Source of the DNA: Condylostoma magnum
Lineage: Eukaryota; Ciliophora; Heterotrichea; Heterotrichida; Condylostomatidae
Direction: 5' to 3'
NCBI GenBank assembly: GCA_920105805.1
Contig: CAKKTI010000002.1
Coordinates: 1-64,000 of the forward strand
DNA: 64,000 nt
Part shown: positions 1 to 11,248 of the stretch, in pieces
Layout of the letters: every line of letters begins with the position of its first letter
Position numbering within the stretch: position 1 is the stretch's first letter
Program-made: the position numbers and the translations under genes
Notes under the pieces: model-generated
Told to the model about the DNA's origin: nothing
Database searches by the model: none
What the model saw: the letters and a program-made list of their open reading frames with translations, nothing else

Positions 1-219
1 GTCTATCAAGCCTGCAAATCCTGTTATGATCTTGCAGTTGCTTTGGTTAGGATATGGGAAGTTATAACAATGACTTTACTAGGAATAAATGTTCATTTTT
101 GAATTACAGGCCTCATTTCTTATGCTTTCTAGTACTTTTCGGGAGTATTGTGATTTCTGCTCGGATGGAGTTGCTAATTAGAGTATAACAGCGAATTGAA
201 CTATGATTATTATGCTTAG
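1..219 (+). CDS. Membrane protein, 3' end only
   Basis: The window opens inside a gene; only the last 72 codons are seen. They contain two hydrophobic stretches (WEVITMTLLGINVHFW, then a segment ending FSGVLWFLLGW) and a short polar tail ending at TAG 217-219. TGA occurs twice as Trp. The tail suggests an integral membrane protein with a short cytoplasmic C-terminus. The family cannot be told from this fragment. The stop was chosen because the reading loses protein character after the TAG. Confidence 0.45.
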
Positions 220-294
220 TATATATTAAAGCATCTTTTATTACAATTATGATTTAGTTAATAAATAAAGGCTAAATTAGGTAAATAGTATAAA

Positions 295-1149
295 ATGGAT
301 CAAACATCTATAAATAGAAGCCTATCAATCGAAGAATATGAAGATACTTTTGTCAGTTATGAGCTAAGTAATTAAGCACCTGTAAATAATGACACAATAT
401 TAATAGATTAAGAGGCAAACAAATACTAAAAGAAAGTGTTTAATCCTCCTCCAACTGATTAGATATTCATTTCTAATCTTTCAAAGCGTTCATAATAGTC
501 AGAGGATATGGAGTATAATTTACCTAGCAAAATATCAAATAATAGTATTGTAATGCAACTTTTTTCATTTGATTAAGGAAACTCAACTGATGAATTAATT
601 GATTGTTTAGAAATTCCAAAGTAGTGTAAAAAAGCATCTATTTAATAGCGGTCAAGAAGCCATAAATAATTCGTATTTTAATCCTAAAGACCCATACAAT
701 AAAAAAGACCTGAAATCAGAAATAGATACAAAAGTGTATAGAAAACATGTTTAAAAACAACAATAAAGACTAATTTTCCAAATCTAATAAAAAAAAGACA
801 ATCAAAGCGGCATTAAAAGCAAAAACGGTTTGTAATTACCAATAATTTCCCTCTTATCAATAGAACAAGGCCTAAGCTGCTTAATTATAAGCCTACTACA
901 AAAAAGTAAATATACAATATAAATGAAATAAAGCAACTTCAAAAGTACCCGCATAACGGTAGCTATAGTAAACTTCTCAATACATCGCATCATCTACGCA
1001 AAGCACTAGGAATTAAAGTAATTTCATCCTTTTCATCCATCAAAAAAGCAATTGAAGATTGCCATTAACTCTACTTACTAAAAACCCCTCAAAAGCTCCC
1101 ATGCCGATCATAGCGGCAATCCCCTCCAAGACTAATTAACTATATATAA
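295..1149 (+). CDS. Basic Gln/Lys-rich hypothetical protein
   Basis: Starts at ATG 295 in the typical context TATAAAATGG and reads 284 codons with many TAA and TAG codons as Gln. The N-terminal third is acidic and polar; the rest is strongly basic (KKRQSKRHQKQKR near residue 170), suggesting nucleic-acid or cytoskeletal binding. No known domain was recognised. The next gene begins at 1183 in the same frame, so a stop must lie before it; TAA 1147-1149 was chosen, although TAG 1111-1113 and TAA 1180-1182 are also possible. Confidence 0.55.
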
Positions 1150-1182
1150 TCTAACTTAACGGTCTTTTCAAATATAAATTAA

Positions 1183-1842
1183 ATGTCAATTACAACTCCT
1201 GAAACTTCAAAACTAACAAGACATCATTCTAAACTCTCAGCTGAACGGTATAGTAGGGTTTCTAATGAACTTGAGGATACTCTGAACCCATCCTCATTTC
1301 GCTTTGAGGACCTGTTTCCTGACTTCGATTACAATTAAACCTCTAAGCACCACAGGCAATACTCATAACCTTCCTAATCGTCTCAGGGAAATCAGTAGTA
1401 ACCTTAGAAATACAGTGATAATAAGCCTAGAAACGATGCTGTTTTACACTAAATTTTGAATGCATTGAACTAAATGCAAGAAGGACCCAAGTAAAAGCGG
1501 GTTTCTTAAATGAATTCTTTTGATCTTCCTACTCTACATACAAGGAAGATTAGTGAGGCTGAGTCTGTTATTATACTAGACTCAGAGAGTACGTAAAATC
1601 TGTAATTAAACAAACTTCCGGAACTAGGAAGCTAGCCAATTATGGCTTATTGTATATAGTGTGGTATTGAAATCCACACGGTAGTACAAATTCAAGGAAG
1701 TTCTTTGACTTAGTTTTGAGGTAAAATACTAAACTGCTGTGGAAACATGCTTTGGATAGAAAGAAAGAAGGTGCATAAGTGTCCGTAATGTAAGGGGATT
1801 GTAGGGTATAGCAGGTATTAAAAATGTTTTATTAATAACTAG
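1183..1842 (+). CDS. LITAF-like zinc-ribbon membrane protein
   Basis: 219 residues. A long polar, Ser/Gln-rich N-terminus is followed by a C-terminal LITAF-type domain from about residue 153: Cys-x-x-Cys (CIQCG), a Thr-Val pair, a central hydrophobic segment with a Cys pair, and a closing HKCPQCKG. LITAF domains bind zinc and attach to late-endosomal or lysosomal membranes on the cytoplasmic side; that role is inferred from the family. The stop TAG 1840-1842 overlaps the stop of the facing gene by three bases. A second LITAF-type gene lies at 19842-20462. Confidence 0.75.
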
Positions 1843-4586
1843 GCGTTATCTGAGTATTTTGACCATTCTTCCGGTGTATAGGAGTATTGGAGGGTTAGAG
1901 AAGACATGTTGAGATTTCCTTGATTATCTAGTAGAATTCGAGCTAGTTTCTTGTCAACTTCATCTTCTGTGTCATTCAAACGTGCTCTGAGCTTGTCCAA
2001 TACAAACGGGTTGTTTTCTGTCCATTTTTTGATACTTTCAGCCATTAGGTTGTATCCAAGTTCACCAAATCTTTCATTTGTGGCCTTTAGTTTCTTGTAT
2101 TATGTATTAAACATGACACTTTAAAGAATCAGGGACTTTTCATGAGCATCAATATCATTGTCCCCAATACTAAGTTTCTATATAATAAAGTTTTTGGTTA
2201 GAGCTCTTCCTATAGACTCTCCTCCAATTCTACTAATATTATTCCTAAATAGATCAATTTCTAATAAATTATCATTGTTTTCTATTAACTTGGCCACATA
2301 CTCAGCTCCTTGGTCTCCTATATTATTAGAACTGAGATTTATGTATCGTAGTTTCATAAGAGTTTTAGCAGTTGCACATACAGCGCCTACTCCCTCAGCT
2401 AATAAATCACATCCTGCTAGATTTAACCTTTGTAAGTTTTAGTTTAAAGACAATGGTTTACATAGCTATTCAACGTAAAAGGGCCCTATACTCACTTACC
2501 CCATTTCAAAGCTGATTATTTCAGTGTGATTTGAAAGAGCTTCCAGGAATCTTTCAAATCCAAAGCTCCTTGGCTCGTGTCTTTGATTGCCTAGTTCAGG
2601 ATCAGCATCACCTGAGTCCTGTTCATGTCTGTGGAGCAGAGGATTCTTAGATAGGTCAATTTCACGTAAAGAGTTGTTAATTTCTATAAAAAATGATAAT
2701 AATCGCAGCTCTTCAGCACATAAGCCAGTATTTGGTAGTTTTAGTATTGAAATATTGTTAGTTTTGAGCTAGCGTATGGGTAATTAGGCATTTCCGAACA
2801 GTCGTATATTAGGAATTCTGGACTCTACTATAAACTTGTACAAATACTCAAGACAGAAGTCATCGATTTTAAATTTCTCAAGTTTTAGTAGATAATCATT
2901 AGAAAACTTCTTATCTGGGTCATTTACCTTATCATGTTCTAATCCTTTCATTAGAGTTTCAGGGATTCTTTTTAAATTTGATTACAACTCATTTAGGTCT
3001 TGTTTAACCTCTGTAATGATTTTATGCCTATGACTTAGATCCTTTGCTAGAATTTTAACTAGGAAATTTACCATTCCATTGCTGATGGGTAATAGAGCTA
3101 ACTCAGCCGGGCATTCTTATTACCCGAAAATGCTTCTATTTCCTAGATTGTTTATATATTCAATTGTTTTATCACTAAAATTGATAGGTGGCTGTCCCGT
3201 CAGGGCTCTATACATGATTGCTCCTATTGAATACAAATCACATGGGAAGTCGATATCCCTGGCAGGGCATCTCCCTGTCTTTCGATACTCCTCGGCCATT
3301 TCTCTATGCTCTGGTGACAAGAAGTCCTCATCTCTAAACGTAGTGTCGTACTTATCTTGCTCTATCTACTTAAAATACTCGCTTTCATACTCCAGTATTG
3401 TCTTAGGATCCCATATGGCTAGTTCTAGGTCTAAAAAGGCTGGATGGGCTATGTCGCCCCCTCTTAAGTATACAGATGATGGATTTATAGCAGAGTGGAT
3501 TACTTTCATATTGTGGAGAATTTCAAGCTCATCTAGTAGTTTTAAGCCCAGGCTTATTGCATCCAGCTCAGTCATGCATATTATGTGTCTTCTGTCCTGT
3601 TCCTTCATATCTTTTATATCTCGAATTTAAAAGTATTCACCTAGTGTCATTTAAGTTGCTTCTAGTTCTGATATCTTTTTGTATAAAATTCCTCCTGGTA
3701 GTTCGCCAAATTCATTTGTCTCTTCTTTTCTTAATCTATTTTTCAGTACAATTTCCCTAAAGTAGTTTTAACGGAAAGCTCTGTCACCGTTTATCCCTGT
3801 TAGATAAATCAGTTCAAATTACAGTTCTTTACCTTCTCCTATCATAGGTTTTACATTTAGCAATGCATGGCAGTACTTACGCTTATATATAGATGATACT
3901 TCTTCCAGTAGTTAAGGAGCATCAATAATTTCGTATTTTCCTAAAAACAGATTTCCAGGCTGTAAAAAGGAAATAACAGGAAAAGGATTGGGAACAATCA
4001 AAGTAGACAGTGTTCTTATATACTAATATCCTTCTTGGAATATAAGTGCTAGTCTAGTGCACTACTAAGTCAGGGCCTCTTTGAACACCTCGAAGCTTAT
4101 ATTATCATCTTGGCAAATATCATCTTTAAAATCCTCTAAAGGATCTTTCTCTATATAAGGCAGCTGTATATGTCCTTCTTCGCATATACATCTAATACTT
4201 TTGTCAATACAAACATAAAACTCATCCGGAGTCATGCTATCTTCCTCTTCGAATTAATAAAACTTATAAAGATCTGCTTATAACTTACAATACAGCTTCG
4301 TATCCATGGACCCTATACTCATTATTAAAAGAGTCGTTAAAAACTCAATTACTTCAATCTCATTGCCTTGCAGAACATACTTGTCAAAATTAAGCGGTAT
4401 ATCATCATCTTTAATTATAGACCTCTAAAACTCCTTTGCACTCATGAAAAAAGGAATTCCTAAATCCTTCCACCTTTAACACAGTAAAAACACCTTTTCA
4501 CATGGAATTGTATTTAATTACTTATTAAAACTTACCTGTTTTACGTTAGAATGCAAACGATTTAATTCACTTAAACACTATCCCAT
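1839..4586 (-). CDS. EF-hand/pseudokinase/leucine-rich-repeat protein
   Basis: 915 residues in one frame from ATG 4586. The N-terminus MGQCLSE is a likely N-myristoylation signal. Residues about 80-170 resemble a degenerate EF-hand pair. Residues about 230-450 have a protein-kinase fold outline, but the catalytic loop HRD is replaced by HSA (VIHSAINPSS), the DFG motif by DLE, while SPEH remains in place of APE, so phosphotransfer is unlikely. From about residue 600 come ribonuclease-inhibitor-type leucine-rich repeats (LNLAGCDLL, INLSSNNIGD, LSIGDNDID). The layout suggests a membrane-attached scaffold or sensor. A GTAAG...AAG 15-mer at 4521-4535 could be an in-frame intron. Confidence 0.8.
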
Positions 4587-4587
4587 T

Positions 4588-6216
4588 TTAATTATAAGAT
4601 TCTAGATATAAAAGCTGGTCAATCAACATACAATAATTTGTACCCTGAGCTCCGTACATTTACTTAGCTTCGTTTAGTATAACTTGATTATCAGTCCCTC
4701 TTCTCCTATGCTCCTATACAAACTGATAAATGCTATAAAAGCTCTACTAACCCATAATCTGAATAGCCTACTGCCTTAACGACTCCTGAGGACTACTTTA
4801 CTACCTTCCTTTAACAAGAGGAGACTAATCCATGTTGCTTTGCGGATCAATCATCATACTATCTCTATAATTAGTAACCATCTATGAGATCTCCTGGCTA
4901 TTATGCGGTGCAATTTCATCAGACTCCTCGTCAATTATGCTATAATCATAACTCCCTCTTGACTATATAGGCCTTTCATCATTGGGATCATAGTGGTTTT
5001 GCATAACAGTGTTCCCAAGGCTTGTGAATGTATCAGAGTAGTTTAAAGTGTCCTCGTTTTTGTCCCAGGACATTTTATCGTTGAAAGCCAGTGAAGCAAT
5101 TGTGTCCCCTGAGGAGGTCATTGGGTTGTTTTATAATCCCTAGCGATGTTCTCTATCTTCCGCTGTGGAGTACAGCATATCACGTCTTCTCTACTGGGCT
5201 ATTTGATTCTCTAATATAGACTTTCTGGCTGCCTTTTTATGCTTCTCTGCTTCTTAGTCTGCTCTTTCAAGTTTCATGCGTAATGCACGTTGTTTTGGAG
5301 TTTCATCAGCTGGAGGAGCCTTTCTCTTCTCTATTTCTCGAGTCATTGTGCGTTTAATGTTGAGATGGCGGATGGTATAGAGGACTTGGCCTCCTGATTA
5401 AACAAAGTTCTCCATATGCCGTCTTACAAAGGGAAGGCTTAGTAGTTCTGCTGCTGATGGACGGGATTAAATGTCCTTCTGCAGCATTTGGCTAACTATT
5501 TCTCGTAATTCCGGACTGTATCTGCTAGGAATGGGCTCTGCTGTCTCAGTTACAATTTTGTAAACTAATCCTAATAGATTATCAGCCTTAAAAGCGTATT
5601 GGAGAGTTGCTAGCTCATACACAACACATCCGAGGGACCATATATCACTCTTATAGCTATATGGGCTATTTTAGCAGACTTCAGGGGACATGTAGTAAGG
5701 AGTCCCAATTACTGTCATTGCGTTGTCTATTGATCCTTCTAGAACTCTAGAAATTCCGAAATCTCCTAGCTTTACTGTATTATTCCCAGTCAAGTATATA
5801 TTAGATGACTTTATATCTCTGTGTAAAATTCTTTAACTGTGACAATAATGCAAAGCTTAGCAGATTTGAATAAACCAGTTCATTATTTCAGTTTCAGTTA
5901 GAAATTCACCCTTGTTTTTGCGATTTTTAATATGGAAAGAAAGGTCACCTACCATACAATACTCCATTATAATAATCAGGACTCCTGACTCTATAAAACT
6001 TTCTTTATATTGAACTATGTTCGAGTGCTGTAATTGTTTTAGTAGTTCAGCTTCTTGCATTGCATTCTAAACCTCTCTATCTGACAATGATCCTAATATC
6101 ATTTTCTTGCTTACATATTTTTATCCGTCTTCACGACAAATGACTAAATAAACAACTCCAAAGTTTCCACGGCCTATTACTTCTAATTCTTCGTACCTTT
6201 GTTAATAATTTGCCAT
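4588..6216 (-). CDS. NEK-family serine/threonine kinase
   Basis: 542 residues. The kinase domain spans about residues 8-265: glycine loop GRGNFGVVY, catalytic [11 protein letters not shown] (GDFGISR) and activation segment GTPYYMSPE, the pattern of NIMA-related kinases, which act in cilia, basal bodies and the cell cycle. A charged coiled coil (residues about 290-350) and a Gln-rich region follow, with a C-terminal block ending [13 protein letters not shown] that looks conserved. TAA 4588-4590 is separated by one base from the next gene's ATG at 4586. A second NEK lies at 51903-53309. Confidence 0.88.
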
Positions 6217-6375
6217 ATTTTATTATTGAAGTTTGTGTTTTATTGAAATGCTATTTTAGGATTCAAATTATTCAAAACTGATTTGAAATGTATTAAGTCC
6301 TAGTAAATCATGCTTCTATCTTACATATCATAAATCCACTCTTACATAACACATTGCGCATATTTTGTAAATAAT
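6217..6375. promoter_or_regulatory. Divergent promoter between NEK and CAP-H
   Basis: A 159-base AT-rich spacer between opposite start codons (6216 minus, 6376 plus). It must carry both promoters. I see no motif beyond A/T runs. Confidence 0.35.
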
Positions 6376-7914
6376 ATGTAAACTAACGCGGGAGTTTAAA
6401 ATGTTAACGAGGATGCCCGGAGTAAATTCTAAGATATAGTAAAACTGCTCTACAAGAACAAAGTTAATAAATAAAATGCATTTGAACTTAGAATATCGGA
6501 AAATCTTCCCAACATGTTCGCAGAATTTGAAAGGGACTTTGAAAGTGATAAAGATTTGCTCTGAAACTAATATTCTACTGGTGTGGACTCAGCCGCTCAG
6601 ATTTACGGGTACTGTGTAGACTTTTTGCATGGAGAAACCTATAAAATTTTAGGCGGGCTTAAAAGATCAGATAACCAATCCATTGATAACTTCGATGACG
6701 AGGAAGAGGAAAAGGTGAAAAAAACTAGGAAAAGGTTCAACATATACACAAATCTTGAGAAAAATAAAGAAAGTATTACAATACAAAAAATTGAGACTTA
6801 ATATAACTTTGATCCATATTTTCATAAAATTTCATCTTGCTTTGATGCAGGAAGTATACACGGACTTTTGCTAAGCAGCCTGCAAGTGAATAATTTGGAA
6901 TTGTAACTAGGATCTGATTGTATTAATGAGTTTTCTATGGATACGGACGATTGCATAGAAATAGATAGAGTTCCTCTAAACGAGGAACTTTTACCAGAGT
7001 TAGAAGAGTTCTAAAGGACTCATTTTCCTGATATGGTTATATAGGATATCAGTGAAGTCTAATTTAACGAAGAAATTGGACTATGCCAGGATTTCTCCTC
7101 AGCTAATTCAGAAGATGCTGCTCTTAATGAAGTGGAATAGGATGAGTAGTTCTAATTCTATGAGTCATTTGAACCCTAGGTAGAACAATCTGATATTACA
7201 AACAATCTTCAGTCTATTATGTCAAATGACGATTACAACTATTTAAGTAAGCCAAATCTTTCATACTGGGCTGGATTTGATCACTGGTAAAGAAGGAAAA
7301 TTGTGAGTGACAAGGCCAAGTAAAGGAAGAAAGTATAGGTTGAGTGGAGATTAGAAGAAGATAGAAGTATTGATAGAGCACAGTTGTTTTAAACCACTGG
7401 GAGCAATGAAGTTTCTAAGTAAAGTCAGGCAGATTGGGCTAAGTAAAACTTAAACTTACCTTATGATTACTAATTTAACCTGTAGAAATTCACGTAACTT
7501 TTTACAAAAAGTTCCGCAGTAAAGATAAACCAATAAGCTGATTAACCCTTAAATGAGGAAGCTTTAGAATTTGAAGATGAAACTGATGCTTTATTTGCAC
7601 CAGTAGAAATACAAGAAACTGAGGAAACACCAATTCAGTACTCTAAGACATCCAAAGCTGTTGATATAAAAGCTATTAAATCTGTTCTATGGAATTAAAT
7701 TGCTACTAATGATAAAGAAAACTCAGTTTAAGGCAGTAATTAATCAAGCTTCTTGAATTTACTTGATATTTTACCTGAGTAATTGCCATAGAATTAAATA
7801 CCAAACTTATCAGTGCATTCATGCTTTATAGCTATGCTTCATATTGCTAATGAGCATAACCTTGTTCTAAATCAAAATGGAGACTGTGACTTTGAAGTTA
7901 TGCAGTATAGTTAG
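6376..7914 (+). CDS. Condensin complex subunit 2 (CAP-H/Barren kleisin)
   Basis: 512 residues. The N-terminal kleisin helix (NAFELRISENLP), the block VDSAAQIYGY...ETYKILGGL, the mid-protein YWAGFDHW and the C-terminal winged-helix end VHSCFIAMLHIANEHNL are the conserved Barren family segments. CAP-H bridges the SMC2-SMC4 heads in condensin and compacts mitotic chromosomes. An internal ATG at 6514 would delete the first kleisin helix, so ATG 6376 was chosen. The stop is taken as TAG 7912-7914, where family proteins end; the frame stays open beyond it. It is shorter than animal CAP-H (roughly 700 residues or more). Confidence 0.85.
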
Positions 7915-8106
7915 ATTGATTATTTTTTAAAATTTAGATTGTTGTTTGAGGAGTTGATTAAGCATTTCTGTTTGACAAGATTTAGACAGAAGTAAATACT
8001 AGTATTATTTGATTATACTTTACTTAGAGTATTATCCTAATTATAACAGCCCTTAATAATTAAACTATATACATCCTTACAATAAATTCCTCAATACTAA
8101 AATATA

Positions 8107-8571
8107 ATGGAAAGTTAGTTAACTTAAGATTCCGCTTTTGGATTTACCTTTTATAATCCAAACTTACTTCAATAATAAAAAAGTGATAAAAGAGAGCTTG
8201 CAAGAATGAGACATTCTTCTTCAGAAAGAAAGTTAAATTCTAAATCAGATCTACAAAAAGAAAAACTTAGTTAAAGTAGACCTGCAATCCACTGAAATCA
8301 CAGCAATTTAGAGCTGATGCAAGCCTTGAAAATTGATGCTAGAAAGTTTAGAATAAAACCTGCAAGGGCCTAAAGAAAAATAGGTAATTAAGTTAGATCA
8401 AAATCTGTTCCTCATGACAGATACTTTCAAGGTTTGGGTTAAAGAATGCCTGAATTGCCTCCTTTAAGGAACAATCAGCTTCTATGCGGAATGGTTGTAA
8501 AGCCTATGCAAGGATCGTATAGACCGAGCGAGTTTGTAAGGAAAATGAGGAAAAGTATTGATAACTTATAG
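8107..8571 (+). CDS. Small basic hypothetical protein
   Basis: 154 residues from ATG 8107 to TAG 8569-8571. Arg, Lys, Ser and Gln dominate (MRHSSSERKLNSKSD; KPARAQRK), with a Pro-rich stretch ELPPLRNN near residue 125. No domain recognised. It lies in the same frame as CAP-H; the 190 bases between lack a clear coding pattern, so it is treated as a separate gene, but a fused CAP-H tail cannot be excluded. Its stop lies 12 bases from the facing gene's stop. Confidence 0.5.
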
Positions 8572-8583
8572 TTATTTGGTATA

Positions 8584-10074
8584 TTAATTATTTGTTTTAG
8601 TTGGGGGGATTGGGAATCTTTCTAGGAGTTGTTGGAGTTGATGATTGCTTGTTTTGTAGGTTTCTTCAAGGTAACGGATTAGTGTGTGAGATTTTATGTA
8701 TTCTTTTGTTTGTGTGGGAAAGTTGTCGTAGATTGAGAGTAGAAATGTAAAATGAGTTAATGTCAATTAAGGGTCTTTTATTGCTGGTGTTGCCAGTATA
8801 AGCTTTTTTATAATTTTTGCATTTTGGTAATTAATAAAGTTATATGTTTAATCTTATAGTCGATTTAGTATAATGTAAATAATTTGGAGTATATTTTCAT
8901 CCTTTATTGATATTTATGAGGCTATAAAGCCATAAATTTAATCTGTTAAGTTGAATTAATGATATTTTGTAATATGATTTATGCATTTTAAGATCTAGAA
9001 TTAGAAAACTTAATCGCTGATTGTTAATACCTTTTATATCTAGTTTAATATATTCTCCAATTAGTTTATTTCTGGTTATTGATGCTTTAGCTTTTTATTA
9101 ATATAATATAGAGCAACAGATCCCTTTTAAGAATGTTACACACTATTAGTATTTACATTTAATCTTGATGTATCGGTTATTTGTTATATTAGTTATTCTA
9201 GATCATTATTTTATAATTAAATTTGTACTAAATTTTACTCATTAACTCTTATAGTTTTTCATTCCTTTTAGCATGTTTATTCTCAAAATGTAAGCTTTCT
9301 ATGCATAATGACTAATCTTTTATTATAATATAACCATGAGTCATGCAGTTCAAGTGCACTAAAAAGCACTGAAAGATTTTGTATTTATATATTTAATCCC
9401 TTTTATACAATTAAATAAAAGTTTCTTTTAATCAAGGTTTAATTTTACTGTATGTAATCCATTATGGAATTCAGTGCAATACACATAGCTTTAGGATGAA
9501 CTAATGTCTTTATATTCTTAATCGATTTTCTTAGTATTTCTGCAAATCAATCGCATTTTAAAATTTTATTACGCGAGTTTTTTAAGCTTTTAATTATAAT
9601 TGAAAAGCTATAAGTCCTTATATGAATATCGTCACTTTGAATCATTTTATTTAGACCCTCTAACCAAACTACACTTATTCAATTTTCAGTCTTTTGTAAT
9701 ATTTTACTTAAAGCATATGCCGATCATTATTTCAAGTCTTCCTAATCAGTTAAATACAACCCAAACAACTAAGCCTCAATCTCCATATATTTATAGCTCA
9801 GCTCATTCGATTAAAACTAAGTAATTGCATAACAAGCTAAAGTGCTTACTTTAACAATATCACTTAACCAATATTTATAAACCTGAATCCTTTCAATTTA
9901 TAAGGAACTATTAAGGCTCTATATACATTCCTCAATACTTCAATTCTTAATCATTTCCAAATTGATTTATGACACTTTTCCCTACTCACTTATTTAGCTT
10001 ATACATGACCTACTATATAGAGAGGCTTATTACTACTTCTACCCATTAAACCTTTAAGTACAGCAATTACCCAT
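8584..10074 (-). CDS. Myristoylated alpha-helical repeat protein (ARM/HEAT-like)
   Basis: 496 residues from ATG 10074 to TAA 8584-8586. The N-terminus MGNCC carries Gly2 for myristoylation and Cys for palmitoylation. The rest is a continuous run of amphipathic helices of about 40 residues with Leu/Ile spacing (for example IIYIILNRLQDQ, then FTFLLSIYDNF), suggesting an armadillo or HEAT solenoid. Vac8-type proteins have this layout, but I cannot confirm homology. It follows the CaaX protein on the same strand by 7 bases. Confidence 0.6.
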
Positions 10075-10081
10075 TTTATTA

Positions 10082-10411
10082 CTAAAAAACTATGCAATTT
10101 AAGCATCCTGATTTTTATTATTGTATATTCGACTTCAATAATAAATTTTCAGCTTTTAACGCCTCAAGCTATTCAACTTTTTCTTTGTAACTACCAATCA
10201 GATCCTCAAATTTACTAGGATTTCGATTGTATTCAGCTAATAGCTTTTTATTCCTCATATTTTCCTACTTAGCCTTGATAATTTAGCTTTGATACAAATC
10301 AGCTTCCTTTTACATTTCCGCAGCTTTCTAACTTATTTCAACTAATTCCTAATTGATCTTTTCTAATTCTTTATCTTTTCCTTGCATTTTATCATTTTAT
10401 GCTTCTGTCAT
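10082..10411 (-). CDS. Short coiled-coil protein with CaaX prenylation box
   Basis: 109 residues, highly charged, predicted to be one long coiled coil (KDKELEKINQELVEISQK; later YKEKVEQLEALKAENLLLK). It ends SGCLNCIVF followed at once by TAG-TAA-TAA. CIVF fits a CaaX box; Phe at the last place favours geranylgeranyl or farnesyl transfer, so the protein is probably membrane-anchored. The box works only if TAG 10082-10084 is a stop, which makes this gene evidence for TAG termination. Its start lies 17 bases from the divergent aquaporin start. Confidence 0.7.
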
Positions 10412-10428
10412 TTTTATTGTTGAAAAAT

Positions 10429-11163
10429 ATGTTGAATAGAGACGCTCTTGAACGTATTGCTGCTGAATTTATAGGAACTTTATTCTTTCTTACAGGTGTT
10501 GCTAATATTGTGACAATCGGCGGGTCTTTAGACCCATTGTTTGTAGGCTTCAGTCTATTTGCAGCAATTCATCTGACAGGATTCATATCAGGATCCTAAT
10601 ATAACCCAGCTGTTACTATTGGAGCTGCTCTTAAAACGTGGTTTATACAAAGACAAAAGTTTAAACTTAGTTTCCTGCTAGAAATGATATCTTATATATT
10701 TGTATAACTAATAGCTGGTATTTTAGCTGGACTACTAACCTATGGCATGAGGGATGATTTAATGCATATTGAAAAATCAGACCATAGCTCAAATGGGGCT
10801 GCATTTTTAGTAGAAATGTTCTGGACTGCTGCCCTTGTTTCTAATGCAACCCTTGTTGGAGATTTCTAAGATAGTAAATGGGTGTCTACTATAGCTGTTA
10901 GTTTGACTGTTTCCGCAGGAGTTTTTGCATTTGGAAATATTTCTGGAGGTGTATTTAACCCTGCTGTTGGATTTGGAATTAATGTGGCTTATGCAATAGT
11001 TAAAAATGGAGATCATATGGGAAGTGTATGGATTTATTTAATAGCTCCTTCTGTTGGAGCTGTATTAGCTACAGCCATTCAATTGATATTTAGAAGGCAA
11101 ATTGTTATGAATAATGGAGGTAATGATGGAAAGAAGAATGATATGTTATTAGCTACTGCTTAG
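10429..11163 (+). CDS. Aquaporin/MIP-family channel
   Basis: 244 residues with six hydrophobic helices and both half-helix boxes: QYNPAVT after helix 2 and FNPAVG after helix 5. MIP proteins form tetrameric pores for water, glycerol or other small solutes. In most members Arg follows the second NPA and narrows the pore; here it is Val (NPAVGFG), so the selectivity filter is unusual and solute specificity is open. The start ATG 10429 precedes helix 1 directly. Ends at TAG 11161-11163, followed by TAA. Confidence 0.9.
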
Positions 11164-11248
11164 TAATCAATTTTTAATACAAACATGCATATAATTGTTA
11201 TTAAAACACATAAAATCCTCTGTTCTTTACACTTATCTCAAAACTAAT

